Below, piece by piece: positions 39,889-46,414 of a stretch of DNA of 51,158 nucleotides (the stretch's first letter is position 1; the number at the start of each line of letters is the position of its first letter). The notes beneath the pieces are model-generated. The model made no database searches. It was not told where the DNA came from and worked only from the letters and a program-made list of their open reading frames with translations. The DNA is from a virus: positions 1 through 51,158 of the IMG/VR virus record IMGVR_UViG_3300045921_000118; one strand, 5' to 3'. A program made the position numbers and the translations under genes.

Positions 39889-39917
39889 CGCCGGACTTTC
39901 GGGTCCGGCGTTTTTGT
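39889..39917 (+). terminator. Terminator of the tmRNA transcript
   Basis: CGCCGGAC and GTCCGGCG stem followed by TTTTTGTTT. Confidence 0.9.
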
Positions 39918-39946
39918 TTCCCACCGAACTTTTCCACAGGTACCTC

Positions 39947-39975
39947 TTGACATATAGGTCCAGAACTTCTATACT
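39947..39975 (+). promoter_or_regulatory. Early-type promoter TTGACA-17-TATACT with GACATATAGGTC
   Basis: Predicted +1 is exactly the ATG at 39982. Confidence 0.85.
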
Positions 39976-39981
39976 TGGATC

Positions 39982-40101
39982 ATGAGTACCAATTATTTCT
40001 TCCTGTTCCTCTTCGGTGTGGTGATGTTGCTCACCGCTCAGAAGGTCTATAACCGTCGTCGCATTGCCGCCATCATCCGCCGGGTCAAGGGCGAATGGTA
40101 A
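39982..40101 (+). CDS. Small membrane protein, 39 aa, leaderless
   Basis: MSTNYFFLFLFGVVMLLTAQ followed by a strongly basic tail (NRRRIAAIIRRVKGEW). One membrane helix with positive cytoplasmic end. A strong early promoter and +1 at the ATG argue that this short gene is real. Confidence 0.7.
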   Translation: MSTNYFFLFLFGVVMLLTAQKVYNRRRIAAIIRRVKGEW

Positions 40102-40119
40102 GGTGGTGCGGGTCGTCAG

Positions 40120-40126
40120 CTAAATA
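40120..40126 (+). promoter_or_regulatory. Late-type box CTAAATA
   Basis: +1 predicted at or one base before ATG 40133. Confidence 0.55.
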
Positions 40127-40132
40127 TCCAAT

Positions 40133-40402
40133 ATGGCTGACAATTTCCGCACCCACGAAACTAACCTCGAAAGCCCGGCACGCAATGCGTACCTCGTTTC
40201 GCCAAACGATTCGGTAGACCTTCCGATCACAACCCGTGCGCTGATGGTGAATAACCCCGGCGACGTGAAGGTTGAATTTGCCCGCGATATTGAAGGCGCG
40301 GCGGTCGTTTTGAAACTGGCCGCTTCGACGGTGTATCCGTTCTGTATTCGCCGCATTTGGGCCAACGGCACCACTGCGACACAGATCACCGCTTTGTACT
40401 AG
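40133..40402 (+). CDS. Virion spike/decoration-type protein, 89 aa
   Basis: NAYLVSPNDSVDLPITTRAL, then VNNPGDVKVEFARD and a closing CIRRIWANGTTATQITALY match a small beta-structured family found in phage spike bases and capsid decoration ('...pTRAl.v..pGdv.v...', '..GTTAt.i.aly'). Late box supports a virion role. Converges with the 40399 gene by 4 bp. Confidence 0.7.
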   Translation: MADNFRTHETNLESPARNAYLVSPNDSVDLPITTRALMVNNPGDVKVEFARDIEGAAVVLKLAASTVYPFCIRRIWANGTTATQITALY

Positions 40403-41393
40403 ACCCTGATTTCGAAAGACAACGAAATCTGTTGCGGCATCGTGTTTTCATTCGGTTCTATGCCGCCCGGCGAAAAGAACGTCCGGCTGGTTCCGAAAGA
40501 GAACAGCGTGATTCGTCGAACATACGTGATCGCCACATCCGACCCGGACGCGCCAGCAGTTGACGCGGATACAACACGGTACTTCTGAAACGATGTGGTG
40601 ATGTCAGAAGATCCAATCGTTCCGATAGTGACAAGCTGAACCGGCACCGGCGTGGCGGAAACGTCTGATGTTCCTGAAGCAAAGATGGTGTCGCTCCACC
40701 GTATCTTGGTGGTTGTCGTGAACGTCGAAGATGTTGAATCTGACGCACCGGCGCTGAAGCATATCCGATATAGGACTGCGTTTGTTTCTGACAGTGCCGA
40801 TGTTTCCAGCGACGCGGCAAATCGCACTCGATACAATTGAGCAATCGTTTCCGACAAGCCATCCAATTGTCCGGTCGTGAATTGATACTTGGTCCCGGTT
40901 GCCGTGGCTTCGCTGATCGAATTGACAGTGGGCGCGGCAAATCGCAACAACACCGCGTTAGCTGATGCCACGCTGATGCTGTTGATGGTGAACGGATTGT
41001 TCTGGAACAGGGTGTAGGTGACTGATGTGTCAGAGTTCCCCGCCGCCTGTTGGTCGCTTATGGAATGGACCAGATCATTGACTTGAGCATCGGACAACCC
41101 GGCGGTTTCACCGGTACGATGAAACACAAGTAGGATGTTCTGAACATCCGCTTCCGACGTGCCATTTGTTTCAATGTTGGTTGAGATCCCATCAATGAGA
41201 TCCAACAAGATTTCGCTAAGGCCGTTGGTAGTGACCGTGCGCCGGTAGATTTTCTGATAGACCGCGCTGGTGCTTGACGAACCAGATGTCGTGAAGACAA
41301 GAGCGGTGACGGCACTCCCTAGAAGACGCCAAGCATCGTTTTGTTCAACGCGAAGGTCACACCAATCGCGGCAATTGTGTACGTTTGTGCCAT
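40399..41393 (-). pseudogene. Repetitive beta-rich virion protein gene with one-base frameshift
   Basis: The true start is probably ATG 41393 (MAQTYTIAAIGVTFALNKT), close behind a late box, but this frame stops at 41319. The long frame to 40399 continues sensibly only from about LGSAVTALVF. Adding one base at 41323 joins them (995 bp, one short). The long part has repeats around 'S.TNAVLYR' (NAVLLRFAAPT, IAQLYRVRFAAS, NAVLYRICFSAG), typical of fibre or baseplate spacers. A sequencing error or decay. Confidence 0.55.
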
Positions 41394-41402
41394 GCTGTCG
41401 GA

Positions 41403-41409
41403 TATTTAG
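41403..41409 (-). promoter_or_regulatory. Late-type box CTAAATA
   Basis: Minus strand; predicted +1 four bases before ATG 41393, supporting that start. Confidence 0.5.
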
Positions 41410-41434
41410 AAAGACGATTTGGCGGTACACTGCC

Positions 41435-41442
41435 GATAAATA
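41435..41442 (+). promoter_or_regulatory. Late promoter box GATAAATA
   Basis: +1 is exactly the GTG at 41448. It diverges from the box at 41403, so the two late units share about 25 bp. Confidence 0.65.
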
Positions 41443-41447
41443 CCTGA

Positions 41448-42353
41448 GTGCCGAAGACCTATAGCCATTTCATCCGGGAAGGACATACTAGTGATGAAGT
41501 CTTGTCGTTCAAAGACTATCCGCTGGTGTCGAAGTTCCATCTGTTCAACAAGCTGTTCTTCGACAATGTGATCCCGAACAACACTCCAGTGGTGTGGGGC
41601 AAGACCGGCAAGCGGGTATCGGGAGTGACGACCGGCAAATTCAAACTGGCACCGGGCGAACGAAAGCCATCCGGCGCGCTGGCCGCGATGACGAAGATGA
41701 ATGGTGAAGTCTACGACCTGAAGATCACCATGAGCACGGAAGTGCCGATCCGCCCGGAGTGGAAGTGGGACGGTATCCTTCTTCATGAAATGGTTCATGC
41801 GTACCTCATCACGCAAGGCTACTGGTTCGAGAATCACGGATCGCGTTTCTTGACCAAGGTTCATATGGTGTCCAAAGATTTCGGTCGTCCGGTTCCGGTG
41901 TCGGACACGATTAGCCCGGAAGAAATGGAGCACGTGACCGGCAAGCCGTGTGTGTTGGTGACTTTCATCGATCATGACCGAAAGGATATGCAGTACTCCC
42001 TGTTGATGCCGACGTGGAAAGCCAAGGCCGGGGAACTCAAAGCAACCTTGCGGAAATTGTGGATCAGATACGACATGGAGATCACCGCATTCTTCATCCC
42101 GGCGTCGAAGCTGGCGACCCGGATGACAGTCAGCCGGACGCTTCCAGCGGCGCGCTACGGAGTCTCTGATCGGACCAAAGACATGCTATTGACCGATAAG
42201 AAGAGTGCGGTCCAGTTGTGGACGATGAATACTTCCATTGAACGTGACGCCGATCAGAAGGCCAAGGACGACTTCTTCAATCCCAACAAACCCGCCCCGG
42301 ATATCGGTGGTAGGGACTTCGGCAAGTGGAATTCCAAAGTCATCGCCCCGTGA
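41448..42353 (+). CDS. SprT-like metallopeptidase
   Basis: 301 aa; GTG start on +1. The zinc site is LLHEMVHAYL (H-E-x-x-H) with a third ligand in FENHGSRFL. SprT/Spartan-type domains occur in many phages and are thought to act on DNA-bound or structural proteins. A C-terminal ~150 residues has no clear domain. VVWGKTGKRVSG before the zinc motif fits the family. Confidence 0.82.
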   Translation: MPKTYSHFIREGHTSDEVLSFKDYPLVSKFHLFNKLFFDNVIPNNTPVVWGKTGKRVSGVTTGKFKLAPGERKPSGALAAMTKMNGEVYDLKITMSTEVPIRPEWKWDGILLHEMVHAYLITQGYWFENHGSRFLTKVHMVSKDFGRPVPVSDTISPEEMEHVTGKPCVLVTFIDHDRKDMQYSLLMPTWKAKAGELKATLRKLWIRYDMEITAFFIPASKLATRMTVSRTLPAARYGVSDRTKDMLLTDKKSAVQLWTMNTSIERDADQKAKDDFFNPNKPAPDIGGRDFGKWNSKVIAP

Positions 42354-42359
42354 TAGAAT
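42354..42359 (+). promoter_or_regulatory. -10 box TAGAAT, leaderless start
   Basis: Overlaps the SprT-like stop; +1 exactly at ATG 42366. Confidence 0.5.
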
Positions 42360-42365
42360 TGGGTC

Positions 42366-42671
42366 ATGTATCGAGACGCCGCCGAAGTTGTTGCATCGCA
42401 GAAATGGTTTCACGTTGACGCGGTAACCGGCGAACATCTGTCGTGGGAACAAGAAGATGAGTCTTCCTGTTCCAGCCGGGAAGAAGCTATCGGGATCATT
42501 CAACGCACGCTCGATTTCTGGCTAGTCAAGATGCGCGATATGTACGTCGCACAGGGATTGGACATCGAACGGGCGCGGGAAGACGCGAAGGTTACGTTCA
42601 TCATCAATCTGGAAGCGATGATGTTGAATACTCCCTTCGCAAAACAGTGGGGATTAGAACTTTCCTTTTGA
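42366..42671 (+). CDS. Hypothetical protein, 101 aa
   Basis: Starts MYRDAAEVVASQKWFHVDAV; a helical pattern with ERAREDAKVTFIINLEAMML at the C-terminus. No family recognised. ATG on the predicted +1. Confidence 0.6.
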   Translation: MYRDAAEVVASQKWFHVDAVTGEHLSWEQEDESSCSSREEAIGIIQRTLDFWLVKMRDMYVAQGLDIERAREDAKVTFIINLEAMMLNTPFAKQWGLELSF

Positions 42672-42677
42672 AAAATG

Positions 42678-42707
42678 TTGACTTTTGTCCGGCGGCATGT
42701 ATAAATA
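42678..42707 (+). promoter_or_regulatory. TTGACT-16-TATAAA overlapping late box TATAAATA
   Basis: A hybrid element: sigma70-type boxes whose -10 is also a perfect late box (42700-42707). +1 by sigma70 spacing is 42712, at the ATG of the next small frame. Confidence 0.6.
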
Positions 42708-42710
42708 GAG

Positions 42711-42848
42711 ATGAGGCAACGCACCATGAAGGCAATCTTCACAACTCGAACGCACACAGCCACTACGATGTCTGTGCGCGCGACTGCGTTTGCCGGTGGC
42801 GTCGATATTGTGATCGATACCATCGCTGCGACGGCAGCAGCGGCTTAA
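42711..42848 (+). CDS. Small Thr/Ala-rich protein, 45 aa
   Basis: MRQRTMKAIFTTRTHTATTM, then FAGGVDIVIDTIAATAAAA. Basic start, Ala-rich end. Its promoter is excellent and ATG lies on +1, but a second ATG at 42726 may be used. Function unknown; it precedes the tRNA cluster. Confidence 0.5.
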   Translation: MRQRTMKAIFTTRTHTATTMSVRATAFAGGVDIVIDTIAATAAAA

Positions 42849-42896
42849 GCCGCCCACAGACTTTCCCCTCCAAGTCATATTAGGTTTTGTCCATTT

Positions 42897-42973
42897 GGGC
42901 CGTTAGCTCATTTTGGGAGAGCATCCGCCTTGCAAGCGGAAGGTAGCCGGTTCGATCCCGGCACGGTCCACCA
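42897..42973 (+). tRNA. tRNA-Ala (UGC)
   Basis: Canonical cloverleaf: acceptor GGGCCGT/ACGGTCC, D-arm GCTC..GAGC, anticodon arm TCCGC-CTTGCAA-GCGGA, T-arm GCCGG-TTCGATC-CCGGC, encoded CCA. G3:U70 confirms alanine. Confidence 0.97.
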
Positions 42974-42980
42974 AACAAAT

Positions 42981-43060
42981 GGGGCACGGGGCTGCATGGG
43001 GTGGCCGCTTCGATGGCATCGAAGATATTCAGGTGGGTTCGATTCCCACGTGTTCCACCA
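42981..43060 (+). tRNA. tRNA-Ala (GGC)
   Basis: Acceptor GGGGCAC/GTGTTCC with G3:U70, anticodon arm CTTCG-ATGGCAT-CGAAG, T-arm GTGGG-TTCGATT-CCCAC, CCA encoded. The 8-nt variable region ATATTCAG is longer than usual. Paralogue of the tRNA at 43173. Confidence 0.85.
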
Positions 43061-43172
43061 AACAGAGACGGGCGATTACAAGTTTCTTGTGTCGTGCGAT
43101 TGCAAGTTTTCTCTGTCTTTGTTCTTTGAAAATCGAATAGTTTTTGCGGAAGGAATCTCGGTTCACTAAAAC

Positions 43173-43253
43173 GGGGCACGGGACTGCATGGGGGTGGTCG
43201 CCTCATTCGCAATGAGGATATTCAGGTGGGTTCGATTCCCACGTGTTCCACCA
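43173..43253 (+). tRNA. tRNA-Ala (CGC)
   Basis: Same acceptor, variable region and T-arm as the GGC tRNA, but anticodon arm CCTCA-TTCGCAA-TGAGG. G3:U70 present. With the other two it covers every alanine codon. Confidence 0.85.
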
Positions 43254-43549
43254 AGATTCCATGACACGAAGCCGAAGTATAAGTACTTCTTGACAGGGCC
43301 GTTCAAAGCCGAAGTCGGAAGATTATCTGGTTACAACAGATGGCCGGGCTTACTAAGTTCGGTCTTCCCCGTGTTATGGGGAATGCTTCGTTACCGGGCA
43401 ACCGGGCGACCGTCAGACCTGTACGGTGACATTTGACAGGCACTTTGATGCTTCTGATGAGTTGGATTCTTGCTTTGAACGGCTCTTTCTTCGTGTCATA
43501 CTGAATTCAGGACAAGCCGCCTCAGATTGGTTATCTGTCCCCACCTTTC
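43254..43549 (+). other. Non-coding spacer in the tRNA cluster with anticodon-arm-like hairpins
   Basis: No complete tRNA or protein. ATCTG-GTTACAA-CAGAT (43325-43341) looks like a tRNA-Val (UAC) anticodon arm, and TCCCC-GTGTTAT-GGGGA (43366-43382) like an Asn (GUU) one, but T-arms and D-arms are missing. A promoter TTGAAC-16-CATACT lies at 43475-43502. Confidence 0.5.
43475..43502 (+). promoter_or_regulatory. Promoter TTGAAC-16-CATACT in the tRNA cluster
   Basis: Would transcribe the downstream tRNAs separately from those at 42897-43253. Confidence 0.45.
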
Positions 43550-43625
43550 GGAGATGTAGCTTAACATGGTTAAAGCGCCGGGCCGCAAAGCCCGGAGAAG
43601 TTGGTTCGAGTCCAATTCTTAGTCG
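43550..43625 (+). tRNA. tRNA-Cys-like (GCA), degenerate
   Basis: D-arm GCTT..AAGC and T-arm GTTGG-TTCGAGT-CCAAT are good. The anticodon stem CCGGG/CCCGG encloses an 8-nt loop CCGCAAAG with C in place of U33, and acceptor strands GGAGATG and TCTTAGT barely pair. No CCA. Either a decaying gene or one that needs 5' editing. Confidence 0.45.
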
Positions 43626-43795
43626 ATCTGTACTCTCTTGCTTGTCCATAATTTTCGCTGGCCGGTGCCGACTTTCTGGCTTAAGAAAGAGCACCTTCCT
43701 CCAAAGTCGGTAGTCGTGGGGCGAACGGTTAACGTCGATGTTTCCCACTGTCAGTCGGAGCGACATCGGCCAGCGTGCATTCCTTCCGCAAGTTC

Positions 43796-43869
43796 GGGGC
43801 ATTTCGTTAGTGGCAAACGGCACCACTGTCTATGGTGTACCACGGGTTCGATTCCCGTATGCCCCGCCA
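43796..43869 (+). tRNA. tRNA with anticodon GUC (Asp)
   Basis: Perfect acceptor GGGGCAT/ATGCCCC, D-arm CGTT..AACG, anticodon arm CACCA-CTGTCTA-TGGTG, T-arm ACGGG-TTCGATT-CCCGT, CCA. U37 is unusual for an Asp tRNA. Confidence 0.85.
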
Positions 43870-43870
43870 C

Positions 43871-43948
43871 GGTCTTGTAGGGGAGTTGGCCGTCCCCGTC
43901 ACCCTGTCACGGTGAAGATCACGGGTTCGAATCCCGTCAGGACCGCCA
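43871..43948 (+). tRNA. tRNA-Asp (GUC)
   Basis: Acceptor GGTCTTG/CAGGACC, D-stem GGGG/CCCC, anticodon arm TCACC-CTGTCAC-GGTGA, T-arm ACGGG-TTCGAAT-CCCGT, CCA. Confidence 0.92.
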
Positions 43949-43984
43949 AGTTTGACGTTCACGTTTGTGGATGTCAGACCCGTT

Positions 43985-44086
43985 GGGGAGATAGCCTAGC
44001 TTGGTTAAGGCACCGTTGCATGCCTTTTGCTGGCAACAGCCGTTTTGTGATGGTTATCATTGGTTCGAATCCAATTCTCCCCTCCA
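43985..44086 (+). tRNA. tRNA-like gene with 31-nt anticodon loop
   Basis: Perfect acceptor GGGGAGA/TCTCCCC, D-arm GCCT..AGGC, T-arm ATTGG-TTCGAAT-CCAAT and CCA. The anticodon stem CCGTT/GATGG encloses 31 nt instead of 7, containing the hairpin GCTG-GCAA-CAGC. About 24 nt are extra, like a small intron or insertion. The amino acid cannot be told. Confidence 0.6.
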
Positions 44087-44090
44087 ACAT

Positions 44091-44166
44091 GCCGGTGTAG
44101 TTTAAGTGGCAAAATAGTGGTTTCGTACTCCACAGTCACGACTTCAATCTGTCGTCACCGGCTCCA
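44091..44166 (+). tRNA. tRNA-Thr-like (CGU)
   Basis: Perfect acceptor GCCGGTG/CACCGGC with CCA. Anticodon arm GTGGT-TTCGTAC-TCCAC with a U.U pair next to the loop. The T-loop is 8 nt (ACGAC-TTCAATCT-GTCGT). Confidence 0.75.
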
Positions 44167-44176
44167 AACACAACAC

Positions 44177-44252
44177 GCCGAATAAGCATTGATGGCGATG
44201 CGCTGGTCTTGTAAATCAGAGAAGAGGGTTCAACTTCCCTCATTCGGCTCCA
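44177..44252 (+). tRNA. tRNA-Thr (UGU)
   Basis: Perfect acceptor GCCGAAT/ATTCGGC, D-arm GCAT..ATGC, anticodon arm CTGGT-CTTGTAA-ATCAG, CCA. The T-loop again has 8 nt (GAGGG-TTCAACTT-CCCTC). Confidence 0.88.
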
Positions 44253-44254
44253 AC

Positions 44255-44345
44255 GGGCCTGTAGCTTAGAGTGCCGGGGACGCCCGGACGGTCAGAGCAC
44301 TTCAGGTTGAAGAAGGCGCGGGTTCGATCCCCGCCAGTCCCGCCA
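44255..44345 (+). tRNA. tRNA-like gene with hairpin inserted in the D-loop
   Basis: Acceptor GGGCCTG/CAGTCCC (one mismatch), T-arm GCGGG-TTCGATC-CCCGC and CCA are clear. The D-loop holds an extra hairpin CCGGG-GACG-CCCGG (44274-44287). The anticodon stem CTTC/GAAG leaves an 8-nt loop AGGTTGAA, so identity is uncertain (GUU possible). Confidence 0.6.
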
Positions 44346-45046
44346 TGCACCTGTCTTCTAACTGGTCAGGAACCGCGATTGGTATTCGCGAAATATGGGT
44401 TCGAGTCCCATCGGGTGCTCCATTCTTTTGATGATATCGTTGACGACGAATTGCGCGACCTTTTCCTTTATTGAGCGCTCCAAATGTCGGAGTGACACTA
44501 TGACAGTTCGGGCAGATGAGTTCAAGGTTCTCTTCCTTGTTGTTCAGCGGGTCGCCGTCAATATGATTGACTTGTAACGGTACCCGTTGTGTGACAGGAT
44601 TGATTTGACACCATCCGCACTTCCAACACGCCAGGCCTTTCTTCTCGAACAGGTATCGGCGGATAGTTTTGACTGATCGACATACCGCCGCCTTTGATAC
44701 CATCTTCCAATCCATTCTTCCACCGTTGAATGAATTCATTGTACAGATGATTTTTGTGGCAGCGACCAGAACAGAATTCATTCGTTCCCTTTTTGACATC
44801 TTTGCCGCACACAATGCACGTGGGTGTTTTGTCTGCCCGTCGCACGTTATTGTATCTGGCCGCGCACGATTGATTGCAGAACTTCTTTTTTCTGGTTTCC
44901 GCAACGCGACCGCCTTCTGGTACATGAATCACTTCATCACAATGAAGGCAACGGTTGGGTGACTCATTGTATGATGTGATTGCTTGTTGACGAAAACGAT
45001 GTGCTGTGATGGCGGCACCTAGCCGCCCCGCTTGGGATCTGGTCAC
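44302..45046 (-). pseudogene. HNH endonuclease gene with one-base frameshift
   Basis: The GTG start at 45046 is one base from the +1 of a late box. The first frame has two treble-clef zinc modules (CLHCDEVIH..FCNQSCAARYNN, CIVCGKDV..FCSGRCHKNH) and RWKNGLEDGIKGGGMS. The second frame continues TIRRYLFEKKGLACWKCGWC, VNHIDGDPLNN and LICPNCHSVTPTF, the HNH core. Deleting one A from AAAA (TTTT at 44667-44670 on plus) restores one ~248-codon protein. The final ~50 codons are antisense to two tRNA genes, an unlikely native C-terminus. Homing endonuclease, broken or misread. Confidence 0.75.
44347..44422 (+). tRNA. tRNA-Thr (GGU)
   Basis: Acceptor GCACCTG/CGGGTGC, D-arm TTCT..GGAA, anticodon arm CGCGA-TTGGTAT-TCGCG, T-arm ATGGG-TTCGAGT-CCCAT, CCA. 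The HNH gene on the other strand reads through it. Confidence 0.92.
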
Positions 45047-45051
45047 GCCAA

Positions 45052-45080
45052 GATTTAGGCTTCGCGTTCGGGCCTAAATA
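45052..45080. promoter_or_regulatory. Divergent pair of late-type boxes
   Basis: CTAAATCT on the minus strand (45052-45059) for the HNH gene and CTAAATA on plus (45074-45080) for the structural gene. The plus +1 is exactly ATG 45086; the minus +1 is one base from GTG 45046. Confidence 0.6.
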
Positions 45081-45085
45081 CCCAC

Positions 45086-45556
45086 ATGGCATTGTGGAAT
45101 CTATCGAATCCGCCATCGTGGGCACCCAACGCGATTGCGACCCCAAAGGGATGGGTGAATCCTGACACCGGTGAAGTTCTGGTGACCATCGGATCGCTGG
45201 ATCGTCGTACCGGCGCGGCGGTCATTCGAAGCGCTCATATCGTCAACAACAAGGGAACCTACCAAGACGGAGATACCATCCGTCTCCGTGTTCAGTTCAG
45301 CGAACCGGTGCTTGTGGTTGGTGTGCCGACGATTTCCATTGATATTGGGGTAGACACCGTGGATCTGTCCTATGTGTCCGGGTCGGGCACAGCGGCTCTT
45401 GATTTCACGTATGAGATCAACGGAGAAACCGGCCAGATCGTGATGGCGAATCCCACAACGATCACCGGTTCGATTCACGATGTCGCGCCGGGCGACTACG
45501 GATTGCAAGTCGATACCGACTTCGTACCACCGGCTCCCCTTCCGATGGTTGAATAA
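45086..45556 (+). CDS. Virion protein with Ig-like fold, 156 aa
   Basis: MALWNLSNPPSWAPNAIATP then KGWVNPDTGEVLVTIGSLD is an N-terminal module common at the start of phage structural proteins. From ~55 the pattern GDTIRLRVQFSEPVLVVGVP, ISIDIGVDTVDLSYVSGSGT looks like a bacterial Ig-like adhesion domain. Late promoter, single gene, followed by a terminator. Likely a surface decoration or short fibre. Confidence 0.75.
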   Translation: MALWNLSNPPSWAPNAIATPKGWVNPDTGEVLVTIGSLDRRTGAAVIRSAHIVNNKGTYQDGDTIRLRVQFSEPVLVVGVPTISIDIGVDTVDLSYVSGSGTAALDFTYEINGETGQIVMANPTTITGSIHDVAPGDYGLQVDTDFVPPAPLPMVE

Positions 45557-45560
45557 ACGA

Positions 45561-45592
45561 AAGCCCCGGTCATGCCGGGGCTTTTTGTTTTT
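45561..45592 (+). terminator. Rho-independent terminator
   Basis: AAGCCCCGG-TCATG-CCGGGGCTT then TTTGTTTTT. Confidence 0.92.
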
Positions 45593-45821
45593 CGTAGTGG
45601 GCTTTCATTGCGAAGATCAACCCGGTCGGACCAGTCATCGGTTGCACGCCACAAATGTTCGCTGCAACCAATTTCGGCATCGCCCGGCGGATCAACGAAA
45701 TGAGAACCGCATCCGGGTGTGGTTTGGGACGCGCCCAAGCGGGCAAAGTCAAACCCAATGTCCGGCATGCCGCCGCAACAAAAGGTGTCAGAAGGGTGAT
45801 GAAAAAAGCCTGTCTTGTCAT
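45570..45821 (-). CDS. Membrane-anchored peptide with a major-capsid-like segment, 83 aa
   Basis: ATG 45821 overlaps the ClpP stop (TGATGA). Hydrophobic N-terminus [20 protein letters not shown], then LISLIRRAMPKLVAAN and ICGVQPMTGPTGLIFAMK. That second half strongly resembles the stretch 'RRAIP.LIA.DICGVQPM..PTG..FA' of T4 gp23 major capsid protein. The rest of gp23 is absent. Co-translation with ClpP is striking. It may be a capsid gene fragment, a decoy or a peptide linked to proteolysis. Confidence 0.65.
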   Translation of the reverse strand: MTRQAFFITLLTPFVAAACRTLGLTLPAWARPKPHPDAVLISLIRRAMPKLVAANICGVQPMTGPTGLIFAMKAHYEKQKAPA

Positions 45822-46414
45822 CACGGCTGTTTCTTAATCACCTTATCGACAAGGCCGTACTTGACCGCCGCGTCCGCTTCCAAGATGTAGTCGCGGTCCA
45901 CGTCCGCGCTGATCTTTTCGAGCGGCTGGCCGGTCTTGGTTGCCAAGATGCCGTTGAGGATTTCGCGCATGCGCAAGATTTCCTTGGCGTGGATGTCGAT
46001 GTCGCTGGCCTGTCCGCTGAGTCCGCGCATCAACGGCTGGTGGATCAGGATGCGTGCGTGCGGCAAAGCGAAGCGCTTACCCTTGGCACCGTTCGCCAGT
46101 AACACAGCGCCCATTGAAGCGGCCTGACCGACGCAATAGGTCACGATGTCGGGCTTGACCAGATTCATCGTATCGAGAATGGCAAGGCCCGCCGTGATCG
46201 ATCCGCCCGGCGAATTGATGTACATGCTGATGTCCTTGTCCGGGTCTTCCGCCGCAAGGAAGAGAAGCTGTGCGACGACCAGATTGGCAACGTCGTCATC
46301 AATCGCAGTGCCAAGGAAGATGATGTGTTCTTTGAGAAGACGGGAGTAGATGTCGTAGGAACGTTCGCCGCGCGGGGACTGTTCCACGACCATCGGGATG
46401 AGTGTGTTGTGCAT
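45821..46414 (-). CDS. clpP: ATP-dependent Clp protease proteolytic subunit ClpP
   Basis: 197 aa, full length. Catalytic triad: Ser in [11 protein letters not shown], His in [12 protein letters not shown], Asp in the ISADVDRDY region. [15 protein letters not shown] is the substrate-binding loop. No pro-peptide is visible. Closely like cellular ClpP, so probably acquired from a bacterium. It could alter the host's Clp activity, degrade tmRNA-tagged peptides, or process virion proteins. The TACAAT box 8 bp upstream of the ATG suggests a leaderless start. Confidence 0.96.
   Translation of the reverse strand: MHNTLIPMVVEQSPRGERSYDIYSRLLKEHIIFLGTAIDDDVANLVVAQLLFLAAEDPDKDISMYINSPGGSITAGLAILDTMNLVKPDIVTYCVGQAASMGAVLLANGAKGKRFALPHARILIHQPLMRGLSGQASDIDIHAKEILRMREILNGILATKTGQPLEKISADVDRDYILEADAAVKYGLVDKVIKKQP

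Noticed and set aside
42981-43253. Near-identical tRNA pair considered as an IS or attachment repeat
   Set aside because: The similarity ends at tRNA limits and both fold as alanine tRNAs with different anticodons; no integrase nearby.
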